DNA of 64,000 bases from Thalassobaculum litoreum DSM 18839. Its GTDB lineage: Bacteria; Pseudomonadota; Alphaproteobacteria; Thalassobaculales; Thalassobaculaceae. The translations under genes and the position numbers were made by a program. The stretch spans positions 1 through 64,000 of the forward strand of contig NZ_FNBW01000021.1 in assembly GCF_900102465.1 (NCBI RefSeq), given 5' to 3'. The notes under the pieces are model-generated. The model was not told the DNA's origin. It made no database searches and saw only the letters and a program-made list of their open reading frames with translations. Below are positions 50,492 to 59,484 of the stretch, piece by piece (position 1 is the first letter of the stretch; each line of letters opens with the position of its first letter).

Positions 50492-50997
50492 CAGGCGCCC
50501 ATCGGGACATGGACCCTATGCGCGGTGAAGGCGCGGTCGGATGGCTTTCGGCGCTGCGCCGCTATATTACCTTTGTCGCCTTCGCGAACCTGATCTGGGA
50601 ATTCGCACATATGCCACTCTATACGCTGTGGGAAACAGGGTCGGCAGGGGAGATCATCTTCGCAGCCATCCATTGCACTGGTGGCGATATCCTCATCGCG
50701 CTCAGCGCCGTCATGCTGTCCCTGTTCCTTTTCGGCGACGGAGCGTGGCCCACGGAACGCAAGGTTCCTGTATTTGCGGGCACCGTCGTCTTTGGGCTTG
50801 CTTATACGATTTTCAGCGAATGGCTGAACATCGAGATACGGGAAGCCTGGGCCTATCGCGAACTGATGCCCGTAATCCCGATTCTGGACGTCGGACTCAG
50901 CCCGGTCCTGCAATGGATCATCGTCCCGCTCGCCGGTTTCAGTCTTGCCAGGGCGCTCCCAACGGTGCGTCGAAAGCCAGTGATCGTCGATGCTTGA
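50488..50997 (+). CDS. Polytopic membrane protein of unknown function
   Basis: 169 residues from ATG 50488, overlapping the sco stop. About four membrane helices (YITFVAFANLIWEFAHMPLY, ILIALSAVMLSLFLFG, PVFAGTVVFGLAYTIFSEWL, VLQWIIVPLAGFSLARAL), with conserved-looking Trp/Glu (LIWEFAHMPLYTLWE). No family known to me. Lies between sco and ccdA in the same operon; its stop overlaps the ccdA start. Confidence 0.55.
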   Translation: MTGAHRDMDPMRGEGAVGWLSALRRYITFVAFANLIWEFAHMPLYTLWETGSAGEIIFAAIHCTGGDILIALSAVMLSLFLFGDGAWPTERKVPVFAGTVVFGLAYTIFSEWLNIEIREAWAYRELMPVIPILDVGLSPVLQWIIVPLAGFSLARALPTVRRKPVIVDA

Positions 50998-51727
50998 TCT
51001 GTCTGGGATCGGCCTGATCGCCGCGTTTCTGGCTGGCGCCGTATCGTTCGTCTCGCCCTGCGTGCTGCCGTTGGTGCCGGGCTACGTCTCCTATGTCGCC
51101 GGGCATACGACGAGCACCGTGTACATCGAGCCGTCCGACCATCGACGGCAGGCAATCAGCATGGGCCTCTACTTCGTCGTCGGGTTCTCCACAATCTTCA
51201 TGGCTCTGGGCGCAAGCGCGACTGCGCTCGGCCAGATGCTGCTGAGCTACCGGTATGAGCTCAATCTCGTGGGCGGTGCGATCGTGATCTTGTTCGGTCT
51301 GTTCATGATCGGCATGGCAAAAATCACGGTGATGCAACGAGAGTTCCGGTTCCACCTGTCCGTTCCGGGTGGACGGCCGCTTTCTGCCTATGTCCTCGGC
51401 ATTGCCTTCGGATTCGGCTGGACGCCCTGTATTGGGCCGATTCTCGGCGCCATCCTGACGGCCAGCGCCGCATCCGCGACCGTCGCGGAAGGCGTCGCCC
51501 TGCTCGCCATCTATTCCGCCGGACTGGGTATCCCGTTTCTGTTCGCCGCCGCTTTCACCGACCGCCTCGCAAGGCGCTTGCGCACCATTGGACGCGTCGG
51601 CCGCCGGCTCCAACAAATCGCAGGGGGCGTTATGGTCGCGATGGGGATCACCATGATGACCGGTCAACTCTCGACATTCTCATACTGGCTGCTCGACGCA
51701 TTCCCACTGCTTGGGCGTATCGGATAA
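50990..51727 (+). CDS. ccdA: CcdA-type thiol-disulfide transporter (DsbD family)
   Basis: 245 residues, six helices: FLAGAVSFVSPCVLPLVPGY with the reactive Cys-Pro, and FGFGWTPCIGPILGAILTAS with the second. It passes electrons from cytoplasmic thioredoxin to the TlpA-like and Sco proteins of the same operon. Clearly paralogous to the gene at 54676 (same PCVLPLVPGY and GWTPCIGP). Confidence 0.85.
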   Translation: MLDLSGIGLIAAFLAGAVSFVSPCVLPLVPGYVSYVAGHTTSTVYIEPSDHRRQAISMGLYFVVGFSTIFMALGASATALGQMLLSYRYELNLVGGAIVILFGLFMIGMAKITVMQREFRFHLSVPGGRPLSAYVLGIAFGFGWTPCIGPILGAILTASAASATVAEGVALLAIYSAGLGIPFLFAAAFTDRLARRLRTIGRVGRRLQQIAGGVMVAMGITMMTGQLSTFSYWLLDAFPLLGRIG

Positions 51728-51855
51728 CGCCGCACAAGCCCAACAGAAGGGTGGTGCCCCCACCGGTACATTCCCTGCCATCTAATGCCGCCGTCTGAGG
51801 CGCTTTGCCTGCTGCTTTCACTATCGAATCGAACATTGACCCTGCACCATAGTAC
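51728..51855. other. Intergenic stretch before the ISKra4 derivative
   Basis: No gene or clear terminator seen in these 128 bases. A short inverted run GGCGTTAT-like does not amount to a hairpin with T tail. Confidence 0.3.
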
Positions 51856-52467
51856 GGGGTTTCCGTACCGGATTCCCCCAAAGTACCGGGGACTGTTCCA
51901 AACGTGGGGGTCGGACGGACTTGTGGGTTCTCGCGATCGGTCAGATGTGAGGGATCCATGGATCGGCCGAGACGGGAGTGTTGGATGAGTTGGAAGCTCG
52001 AACTGGTGGAAGTCGGTCCGACTTCCGGGTCTCGCCGCCTGGAAGTTGGTTGGCTTGGCGAGATCCATGCTCCGGCCAGCGTCGACGATATCGGCCTCAA
52101 TCATGCCATGGCGCATCAGCTTCTCGCTGATCTCCAGCGTGCTGTGGTTGAGCTCCAGGAGGCACGCCTGCGGGAGTATGTCGACGGTCAGAGCGCGTAC
52201 CTGGTCGACTACGCTCAACGCCAGCGGGCCGGAAAGCCGGTCGGCACGTCGATCTCCGAGGGCTTGGCAAACGCTTTGGTGAACCGCCGGATGAACAAGC
52301 TGCAGCAAATGCGATGGTCGGCCGCCGGTGCCCACGCGGTCGTTACCATGCGTCTCAATGCTATGAACGCAGCGACCAGAAGAGGTGTCGTCGCGACTGC
52401 CGCCACTGCGTGACCCCACGTTTGGAACAGTCCCCGGTACTTTGGGGGAATCCGGTACGGAAACCCC
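51856..52467 (+). mobile_element. 612-base deletion derivative of an ISKra4-like element
   Basis: Near-identical 55-base inverted repeats (51856-51910 and 52413-52467, outer GGGGTTTCC) enclose a transposase whose N-terminus and C-terminus are fused. Only one base of the repeats differs in length (GGGGG against GGGG). Such a small element with intact ends can be moved by a full transposase, perhaps that of the copy at the left edge. It lies against an IS66 fragment on its right. Confidence 0.75.
51985..52413 (+). pseudogene. ISKra4-like transposase, internally deleted
   Basis: 142 codons from MSWKLELVEVGPTS. The first 70 residues match the left-edge transposase; from about residue 95, GTSISEGLANALVNRRMNKL then QQMRWSAAGAHAVVTMRLNA is the C-terminal end of the family. 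Most of the catalytic middle is missing while the frame is kept. Cannot be active alone. Confidence 0.75.
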
Positions 52468-52693
52468 TGAACGGTCGATCCGAGGGATCGCCGTCGGGCG
52501 GAAGAACTACCTCTTCATGGGCTCCGAGGGCGGCGGCAAGGCCGGGGCCATCGCCTACACCCTCATCGAGACCGCCAAGCTAAACGGCGTCGACCCGCAG
52601 GCCTGGCTCACCGACGTGCTCGGCCGGATCGCCGAGCACAAGATCAACTGGCTCGATGAGTTGTTGCCCTGGACCTACGCTCAGCACTGCTGA
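52468..52693 (+). pseudogene. IS66 transposase (TnpC) C-terminal fragment
   Basis: Directly after the ISKra4 end the frame reads [20 protein letters not shown] then [40 protein letters not shown] and LDELLPWTY, the typical end of IS66 TnpC. The rest of tnpC is not found on the other side of the insertion, so it was lost. Confidence 0.75.
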
Positions 52694-53076
52694 GCGTACC
52701 GGCGATCGTCAGACCTGGTCAGATGGGCTTGGCCAGACGCTCACGATCGGGCGTCGCCCCATGACGGTCATTGGAAGCGCTAGTCGCTAAGCTCCACAGT
52801 CGGGCAAGCGCGCAATTCTGTTCCTCTGGGGTTGCAGAAATCCGCCCTAGATAGAGATCAATCTCCGCTGAGGATCGCCGCGACGTCGGTCCTCCAGAGG
52901 TGGTCCCTGAAATCCTGACAGGCCCCTGTGCATTATTGGGACATAGATTCACGGTAGGAACCTGCTGGACGGTACCAACGCGGTCGGGCAACAAGCGACG
53001 CCATCCGGGACGTCCCTGAGGCAGGTCATTGCTTCTGAAACCAGACGCTGCAGGTGGCCGACGTCACCGCGACCTA
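52694..53076. other. Gene-free stretch after the IS66 fragment
   Basis: No credible protein gene in 383 bases. A - strand frame (52719-52994) has an unnatural composition and no known family. Might include the IS66 right end and old junctions. Confidence 0.35.
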
Positions 53077-54189
53077 TCATACCGGCACGTCGCGACCGGA
53101 GCAGAATTTCGCGCATGCGGCGACAACTGCGGAAGCATCTTCACCAGCGCCCATCACGAAGGCTGAAGCACGATTTCGCTGCCACGGACGTCCTAGATGA
53201 AAAAGGCCCGGTACGGGAGAAAGGCTGCCTTCTTGCAGAATGCTTCCGTTGGAACGGGTACTGCCTGGAATCTGGAGCCATGCGCTATCGTCTCGATATC
53301 CGATGCACCAGATGACGGAATCGATCACCCGTTTCGATCCATCGGCAAAGAATGCGAGGCGGTCTTGTGAAGAGACTAAGCGTTTCGCGACGGCTACGCC
53401 CCTTCGTTCCAAGTCGTCAAGGCTCCGATCCCTGTCAGGAAAGGGGTCCGCGCGCCGCATCACGCGTCCTATCGTCGATTCGGGCCTTGCTCTCATCAAG
53501 CCCAATGTGTGCAGCCACCACCATGTACTCTGGCCCAGAATGCGCTCGGGAAACAGACGGCGGCTGCGTCCAGCCGCAAGCACCACTTCATGGGTCAAAG
53601 CCAGCTCGGCTGCGATGTCGCGTCCGCTTGCTCCATCTCCGACAATAAGGACCATGCCAAGCGGGAGATCACTGGGATTGTGATAACTTTCCGGTGTTAG
53701 TTGCTTGACTGCGCTGTCGAAGCCGGCAGCAATCGTTGGGATTATCGGTTTCTGAAACGCACCCGTCGCGACGATCACTGCCTTCGCTACTATGTACCTG
53801 CCATCGTCGAGTTGCGCGGCGAACCGCTCATCGGCCCGGCGTTCGAGCCGAGCCACACCATTTCCGGAATGCACCGGTAGGTCGAAATGGCTGGCGTAGG
53901 TTTCGAGATAATTCGCAAACTCGTCTCGCGTTGGATAGCCTTCTGGGTCCCCATCGAGCGCAAGACCAGGCAGCGAACTAAATGCGCGCGGAGTGAACAG
54001 GGTCAGGGAATCGTAGCGATGGCGCCAACTGTCGCCGACGCGGGCATGGCGATCGACGATTTGGAATGAAAGCTCTGGTCGGGCAAGATAATAGCCGGCT
54101 GCGAGTCCCGCTTGACCCGCGCCGATCACTAGAACGTCTATTTCCTCCGAACCATGGCTCACGGATAGCTGGCGAGGGCTTCTGTTCAT
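53077..54189 (-). CDS. Flavin-containing monooxygenase-like oxidoreductase
   Basis: 370 residues from ATG 54189, overlapping the lspA stop (ATGA). FAD-binding VLVIGAGQAGLAAGYYLARP, NAD(P)-binding VLIVGDGASGRDIAAELALT, and between them the FMO-type GDSWRHRYDSLTLFTPRAFS. C-terminal VIWCIGYRDDSAWLQIPG and GLFHLGRPWQRNRASAFVMG. Substrate unknown; related proteins occur in arsenic and other metal clusters. It is the last gene of the P-type ATPase operon. Confidence 0.75.
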   Translation of the reverse strand: MNRSPRQLSVSHGSEEIDVLVIGAGQAGLAAGYYLARPELSFQIVDRHARVGDSWRHRYDSLTLFTPRAFSSLPGLALDGDPEGYPTRDEFANYLETYASHFDLPVHSGNGVARLERRADERFAAQLDDGRYIVAKAVIVATGAFQKPIIPTIAAGFDSAVKQLTPESYHNPSDLPLGMVLIVGDGASGRDIAAELALTHEVVLAAGRSRRLFPERILGQSTWWWLHTLGLMRARPESTIGRVMRRADPFPDRDRSLDDLERRGVAVAKRLVSSQDRLAFFADGSKRVIDSVIWCIGYRDDSAWLQIPGSTRSNGSILQEGSLSPVPGLFHLGRPWQRNRASAFVMGAGEDASAVVAACAKFCSGRDVPV

Positions 54190-54650
54190 GCAGCCTTTGC
54201 TTTGCCTTTTACCAGAATGCTCTCCATCAGCAAAAGCCCTACCCCACAGACAATCGCCACGTCGGCAAGATTGAAGGCGGGCCAATGATAGCTGCCGATG
54301 TAAAAATCCAGGAAATCCGTCACGGCACCCTGCCGGAGCCGGTCGAGCAGATTGCCGAGCGCCCCCCCAACCACGAGCCCGAGGGCGGATGCCGTCAGGC
54401 GGCTGTCGCTTCGATGGATCCAGATAAGGAGGCCGGCGACTATAGCGAGCGGGAACGCCATCAGGAGCCAAACCGGCGCCTGGCCGAACAATCCGAAGCT
54501 CACGCCGGTGTTAAAGCCGAGCACGAGATTAAAGAAGCCGGTGACGGGAATGACCTGAGGTGGATTCATAACATGGTCCATGACCCACCACTTCGTCGCC
54601 TGATCAATGAAAAACCCGCCAAGGGCGAGTGGAAGGCCGAGCCTGAGCAT
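54186..54650 (-). CDS. lspA: Lipoprotein signal peptidase (LspA/PbrC-like)
   Basis: 154 residues from ATG 54650. Four helices with the A8 peptidase aspartates in GGALGNLLDRLRQGAVTDFL and YHWPAFNLADVAIVCG; opening FFIDQATKWWVMDHV. Plasmid lspA copies occur in lead-resistance (pbr) operons and beside CadA-type ATPases, as here. Overlaps the monooxygenase gene by four bases. Confidence 0.85.
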   Translation of the reverse strand: MLRLGLPLALGGFFIDQATKWWVMDHVMNPPQVIPVTGFFNLVLGFNTGVSFGLFGQAPVWLLMAFPLAIVAGLLIWIHRSDSRLTASALGLVVGGALGNLLDRLRQGAVTDFLDFYIGSYHWPAFNLADVAIVCGVGLLLMESILVKGKAKAA

Positions 54651-54675
54651 GTCCGAATGTCCTTTAAACTCCGGC

Positions 54676-55419
54676 TTAGCCGATCCGACCGAGGGCCGGG
54701 AACGTCTGGAGCAGCCATATTGCAAAGCTAGAGAGATGGCCGGTGATCATGGCGATGCCCATCACCACCATCACCCCACCAGCGACGATTTTGAGCACCC
54801 GGCCGGTGCGGCGCATCGACATCATCCGCGCCATGAACCCGCGCATGAATAAAGCCGCCAAGATGAAAGGGAGGCCAAGGCCCAGGGAATAGACGGCGAG
54901 CAGCGTCGTTCCGCTTGCAACCGTGGCGTTGGCAGCGGAGAGGGTCAGAATCGCACCTAGCACTGGTCCGATGCAGGGAGTCCAGCCGAACGCAAAAGCG
55001 AGACCCAGGAGATAAGCGGCCCCAGCGCTTCCGCTGCCCGGATTGGCATGGAACCGGGCTTCACGATTGAGCCAGGGCATTGGTACGAGGCCGGTCGTGA
55101 ATAGGCCGAAGACGATAACGATCCCTCCGCCAATCAGGTTCGCTTCGAAAAGATACATGCGCAAGAGCCGGCTCAACACGGTGGCGCTGGCCCCAAGGAT
55201 GACAAACACGGTCGTGAAGCCGAGCACGAAGCAGAGGCTGAGGCCGAGAGTTCGGCCCGCTGCCCTGAATTCTGTATCGGCCGCAATTCCGTCCGGGCTA
55301 ATCGTGCGGCCTGCAACGTAGGAAATATAGCCCGGCACCAGCGGCAGAACGCAGGGCGACAGGAAGGATATAACGCCAGCGGCGAAAGCCGTCGCCATTC
55401 CGATACTGGAGAACTCCAT
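54676..55419 (-). CDS. ccdA: CcdA-type thiol-disulfide transporter, second copy
   Basis: 247 residues, six helices: FAAGVISFLSPCVLPLVPGY and FAFGWTPCIGPVLGAILTLS hold the reactive cysteines. Shares its end (FPALGRIG against FPLLGRIG) and most motifs with the copy at 50990. Directly adjoins the frameshifted sco gene, the same partner order as in the other cluster but on the other strand. Confidence 0.85.
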   Translation of the reverse strand: MEFSSIGMATAFAAGVISFLSPCVLPLVPGYISYVAGRTISPDGIAADTEFRAAGRTLGLSLCFVLGFTTVFVILGASATVLSRLLRMYLFEANLIGGGIVIVFGLFTTGLVPMPWLNREARFHANPGSGSAGAAYLLGLAFAFGWTPCIGPVLGAILTLSAANATVASGTTLLAVYSLGLGLPFILAALFMRGFMARMMSMRRTGRVLKIVAGGVMVVMGIAMITGHLSSFAIWLLQTFPALGRIG

Positions 55420-56040
55420 CAGCCAATCTCGCCCACTAGACGGCGGAGCTTCTGCAAGCGAATCTCACGCGGCTCGTGCATGTCGAGCGTGCCGACGAAT
55501 TGGCTCTCGGCATCCATCATGTAGACGCCTGCGGTGTGATCCATCGTGTATTCGCCCCCCTCCAGAGGCACTTTTCGCGCGTAGGCCGCAAAGGCCTTCA
55601 CCACGGCGTCCGTTTCCTGTCGATTTCCCCGCAATGCGAGGATGCGATCATCAAAGGCTGTCATGTATTGAGCCAGCAGCTCTTGGCTGTCTCGTTCGGG
55701 ATCGACGGTGAAGAACAGTACGTTGAACTGGTCGGCCACCGGCCCGAGCTCGTTCATGAGATCGCTGAGTTCGTAGAGCGTCGTCGGACACACATCGGGG
55801 ACAATGGGTGAAGCCGAAGAAGGCGAGATAAGGCTTTCCAGCAAGCGCGGCATTGTCGATCGTCCCGCCTTGATGCGATGTGAGCTGGAACGGGCCGCCG
55901 ATAGCTGCGATGCCTGTCGAAGACGCGACCGCCGCATTTTGCTGCTGCCAAGGCTTGGACACTGACAAGCCGATGAAAAGCCCACCGACAGCGGCGACGG
56001 CAACCCATGCAACAAGACGGAAAAGTTTGACGCCGCTCAT
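55419..56040 (-). pseudogene. SCO1/SenC gene with frameshift in the copper site
   Basis: The frame from ATG 56040 (MSGVKLFRLVAWVAVAAVGG) reads through GGPFQLTSHQGGTIDNAALA to FFGFTHCP. The other frame then continues DVCPTTLYELSDLMNELGPV, FFTVDPERDSQELLAQYM and YTMDHTAGVYMMDAESQFVG. An extra C in the run at 55797-55800 breaks the gene precisely within CPDVC, the copper-binding CxxxC. Removing one base restores a 206-residue Sco protein. Either a genuine null mutation or a homopolymer read error. Confidence 0.75.
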
Positions 56041-56540
56041 TGGACAGCCTCTCCGTGCCCGTCATGTTCGTTCGCAAATTCCGGACGAGCACCCATGTTC
56101 TGCACAGCGAACTCAACGTCGATGGTACCGGCCTGCTCGAACACCAGTGTTGCGGCAAACCGCTCCCCTTCCTTCAAAGGACGCGATGGCTTCAAAAACA
56201 TGATGTGTATACCGCCAGGTTGAAGTTCGACCGTCTTGCCAGCCCCAATTTCGATGCCATTTTGCACCGGCCTCATGCTGGCAACCCCGTCGATCACGGT
56301 CGACTCGTGGATTTCCGCCCGTTCTGACAGAGGTGATGAGATCGAAACCAGACGGTCGGCCATACCGCCATCGTTCGTTAGCGTCAGATAGCCGCCGGCT
56401 ACCGGCGCGACCGGCGGAGTCGCGCGCGACCACGGATGATTGATGGTGATCGAACCGGCTTGGAAGTCGTGACCAACGGCAGGAGAGATCAATACCGCAA
56501 GGGTAAGGAAGGCGGCGGATAGGGCTCGTGAACTAATCAT
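56037..56540 (-). CDS. Periplasmic copper chaperone PCuAC
   Basis: 167 residues from ATG 56540. Signal peptide (ALSAAFLTLAVLISPAVG), then the PCuAC fold with PWSRATPPVAPVAGGYLTL and the copper ligands H in EIHESTVIDGVASMRPV (H, M) and GIHIMFLKP (H, M). Works with Sco in copper delivery. Overlaps both neighbours. Confidence 0.85.
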   Translation of the reverse strand: MISSRALSAAFLTLAVLISPAVGHDFQAGSITINHPWSRATPPVAPVAGGYLTLTNDGGMADRLVSISSPLSERAEIHESTVIDGVASMRPVQNGIEIGAGKTVELQPGGIHIMFLKPSRPLKEGERFAATLVFEQAGTIDVEFAVQNMGARPEFANEHDGHGEAVQ

Positions 56541-57150
56541 GTTGATTAACTTTCTCTCCAGCTTCCCCGGCCTTTTCAAGAATTTCCAAGCCGCTTCTGA
56601 CAACGACAACAACCACGCCCAGGCCGATGATCAGATCCGGGTAGGGCGAATTGAAAAGGATTACGGCCAGACCCGAAAGCGCGATGGCTGAGTTCACGAG
56701 CATGTCGTTTGTCGTGAAAATCCATGAGGCTTGCAGATGCACGCCGCCTTCCCGATGAGAATTCAGGAACCACATGCAGATCATATTCGTAAGCGCGCTC
56801 GCGATTGCCACGGCAATCATGACCGGCCCTATCGGATCGGAGCCAGTGAAGAAGCGACGACCGACTTCAAATAGAAGAAGACCAGCGAAAACCATCAGAA
56901 GGATACCCGACAGCCGGGCAACTCGAACCTTCGCCGCCAAACCGCGACCTACGACGAAAAGGCTAATAGCGTAGACACCGGCATCGCCAAGATTATCGAG
57001 TGCAGAGCCCATCAATCCTGTTGACTGAGCCCACCACCCTAATCCCCCCACAATGGCTGCCTGGGCCGTATTGATCGCAAGCACCCATGCGAGCGCCCAT
57101 TGTTCGCTCTTCTCGGATGAAGTGGCACTGCCCTTGGACTGATTACTCAT
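56533..57150 (-). CDS. Cation diffusion facilitator-like transporter
   Basis: 205 residues with six predicted helices and no cytoplasmic tail. CDF-type motifs: GLMGSALDNLGDAGVYAISL (N, D) and IFTTNDMLVNSAIALSGLAV (N, D) at the metal-site positions. The family usually exports Zn, Cd or Co; some short members like this have altered site residues (HxxxD becomes NxxxD). Follows the P-type ATPase by 66 bases. Confidence 0.75.
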   Translation of the reverse strand: MSNQSKGSATSSEKSEQWALAWVLAINTAQAAIVGGLGWWAQSTGLMGSALDNLGDAGVYAISLFVVGRGLAAKVRVARLSGILLMVFAGLLLFEVGRRFFTGSDPIGPVMIAVAIASALTNMICMWFLNSHREGGVHLQASWIFTTNDMLVNSAIALSGLAVILFNSPYPDLIIGLGVVVVVVRSGLEILEKAGEAGEKVNQHD

Positions 57151-57216
57151 AAATTACACCTCGGCTTTCTTGGCGAGAAGTGGAAGCCGCGACCTGCCTT
57201 CGCGCACTGCTTGGGC

Positions 57217-59349
57217 TCATTTGTCGCGGGTGCCGCGCCAGGTCAGCAGGCGCAGCGCATTGGCTGTAACGAGGACCGTAGCGCCCGTATCGGCGAGAAT
57301 CGCCATCCAGAGCGTGGTAATGCCGAATAGAGTCGTCACGAGGAAGACGGCCTTCAGACCAAGCGCTATGGCGATATTTTGCCAAATATTGCCGAGTGTC
57401 GCCTGTGACAACCCGATGAGATCGGCAACACCCGTCACCCGGTTTCTGAGCAGCGCGGCATCTGCGGTCTCCAGAGCAACGTCGGTGCCTGCACCCATGG
57501 CAACGCCAACGGAAGCGGCTGCGAGCGCCGGCGCGTCATTGATACCGTCTCCCACCATGGCGATCGGGCCATTAGCTTTGAGGCGACCGATCTCGGCGAG
57601 CTTGGCGTCGGGCAACAATTCGGCGCTTGCCTCAAGGCCAAGATGGGCCGCAATGGCGTCGGCCGTGCGCTTGTTGTCGCCGGTCAGCATCAGTGGCCGC
57701 ACACCTCGATCTGTCAGCCGCTTCACACCTTCGATAGCGTCGTCGCGCGGTTCGTCGCGCAACGCGATCAATCCCTCGATGGTCTTGCCCTTTATAAGCA
57801 CGACGACCGTCTTGCCCTGGCTCTCCAGTGTGGTGATCGTCTCGGCAATGTTCTCTTCGAGGGCAGCCTGTTCGGCGGCATGACGGGGAGACCCGACCGA
57901 AGCGAAGCCGTCCTTCAACCGCGCTGTGACCGCTTTGCCGGGTGTGGCAACGCCGCCCCCGACGGTGACGGGCAGTTCGAGCCCCCGCACTTTTGCCGCC
58001 TCCACGATTGCAACCCCGAGAGGATGGCTGGTGCTGCGCTCGACGGCCGCTGCAATGGCAAGGACGGCGTTCTCGTCCCCATTGATCGGCACAATGTCCG
58101 TCACCTGGGGATGGCCACGCGTCAGCGTTCCTGTCTTGTCGAAGGCAACAGTTACGACCTTACCGAGTATTTCCAGTGCCGCGCCCCCCTTAATCAGCAA
58201 TCCCTGACGCGCGCCGGCGGCAAGACCCGAGGCAATAGCCGCCGGCGTGGAAATCACGAGCGCGCAGGGGCAAGCAATCAGCAACGTCGCAAGACCCCGA
58301 TATACCCATGTCATCCAGTCACCGCCGAAGGCGAGCGGCGGCACCACGACGATCAGAGCCGCGACGACCATAGCGCCAGGCGTATACCAGCGGCTGAAAC
58401 GGTCGATCATACGCGCCGTCGGGGCCTTTGATTCCTGAGCTTCCTCGACCATGTGGATGATGCGGGCAATGGTATTGTCGGCCGCGACATGACTGATCGA
58501 CACTCGCAACTCGCCATTTGCATTGATGCTGCCGGCATAGACGTTTGCGCCGGCTTCTTTAAGCACGGGCATGGATTCGCCTGTCACGGGCGCCTCATCG
58601 ACCTCAGATGCACCATCAATCACCGTGCCGTCAGACGGCACACGGTCCCCAGGCCGAACAACGACGACATCACCAATAGCCAACTCTTCGGCAGCGACCT
58701 GCTCAATGACACCATCACGCTCGCGGAACGCGACCCGGGGCACGAGATCGATCAGCGCTTCAATGCCTGCCCGCGCACGGCCTGCCGCCACGGTTTCAAG
58801 CAGCTCGCCCACTGCGAACAGGAAGATCACGACAGCAGCTTCTTCGGCCTCGCCGATGGCGACCGCGCCGAGTGCCGCGACCGTCATCAACGTCTCGATG
58901 GTGAAGGGTGAGCCGGACATCGCACCGGCGACCGCCCGCCGCGCGAACGGGATAACGCTGATCAGGGCCGCACCTGAATAGAGCCATTGCTCCCAATCCG
59001 GCAGGATACGCGCAATGGCGAAGGCAAGCATGAACAGTGCGCCGGTCAGCAGTACAAGCCGACCCTTGCTGCCTTTCCACCACGCCTCTGTGATGCGCTT
59101 CCGAGGCGGCCCCCCCTTCGTCTCAGCCTGCTCGATCACTGGCGTGTACCCGAGCGCTCGGATCTTTTGCTCAATAGTGCCGAGGGCCGTCCGGTCTTCA
59201 TCGAGTTGCAATGCTAGCGTCTCGTTGGCGTAGCTGACATTGATGTCGCTAACGCCCGGCAGGCGTTGCATCGCCGTCTCGATTTTCAATGCGCACGAGG
59301 CGCAGTCCATGCCTTCTATACGCAGTCTGTAAGGGCTCGCTGCCGCCAT
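57217..59349 (-). CDS. P1B-type heavy-metal ATPase (Zn/Cd/Pb, ZntA/CadA type)
   Basis: 710 residues. N-terminal HMA domain (GMDCASCALKIETAMQR, CxxC), transduction TGES, transmembrane CPCALVISTPAAIASG near residue 360, phosphorylation DKTGTLTRGHP near 403, HP motif TSHPLGVAIV and GDGINDAPAL. The last helix pair with ADTGATVLVTANALRLL is like ZntA (Zn, Cd, Pb) rather than Cu ATPases. Exports the metal from the cytoplasm. Its promoter has a MerR-type operator at 59387-59409. Confidence 0.9.
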   Translation of the reverse strand: MAAASPYRLRIEGMDCASCALKIETAMQRLPGVSDINVSYANETLALQLDEDRTALGTIEQKIRALGYTPVIEQAETKGGPPRKRITEAWWKGSKGRLVLLTGALFMLAFAIARILPDWEQWLYSGAALISVIPFARRAVAGAMSGSPFTIETLMTVAALGAVAIGEAEEAAVVIFLFAVGELLETVAAGRARAGIEALIDLVPRVAFRERDGVIEQVAAEELAIGDVVVVRPGDRVPSDGTVIDGASEVDEAPVTGESMPVLKEAGANVYAGSINANGELRVSISHVAADNTIARIIHMVEEAQESKAPTARMIDRFSRWYTPGAMVVAALIVVVPPLAFGGDWMTWVYRGLATLLIACPCALVISTPAAIASGLAAGARQGLLIKGGAALEILGKVVTVAFDKTGTLTRGHPQVTDIVPINGDENAVLAIAAAVERSTSHPLGVAIVEAAKVRGLELPVTVGGGVATPGKAVTARLKDGFASVGSPRHAAEQAALEENIAETITTLESQGKTVVVLIKGKTIEGLIALRDEPRDDAIEGVKRLTDRGVRPLMLTGDNKRTADAIAAHLGLEASAELLPDAKLAEIGRLKANGPIAMVGDGINDAPALAAASVGVAMGAGTDVALETADAALLRNRVTGVADLIGLSQATLGNIWQNIAIALGLKAVFLVTTLFGITTLWMAILADTGATVLVTANALRLLTWRGTRDK

Positions 59350-59386
59350 GGTGTCACCTCGATGGTTTAATGTGACACCGCAGATA

Positions 59387-59415
59387 GACCCTGTAGCAAC
59401 TATAGGGTCAAGAGT
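59387..59415 (-). promoter_or_regulatory. MerR-type operator/promoter of the P-type ATPase operon
   Basis: Arms GACCCTGTAG and CTATAGGGTC around CAA (59387-59409). On the - strand TTGACC and TATCTG are separated by 19 bases, the long spacer of MerR-controlled promoters. Confidence 0.75.
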
Positions 59416-59484
59416 GGACTTCGTTTATTTGATTTCGCGCTGCGATCCACGTGCAAATTCGCGGTACAACTTCATTAAGGAGCC

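Noticed and set aside
52719-52994. 91-codon - strand frame after the IS66 fragment
   Set aside because: No recognisable domain, poor start context, lies in transposon debris.
57170-58431. Long + strand frames opposite the P-type ATPase
   Set aside because: Ser/Ala/Arg-rich shadows of the ATPase.
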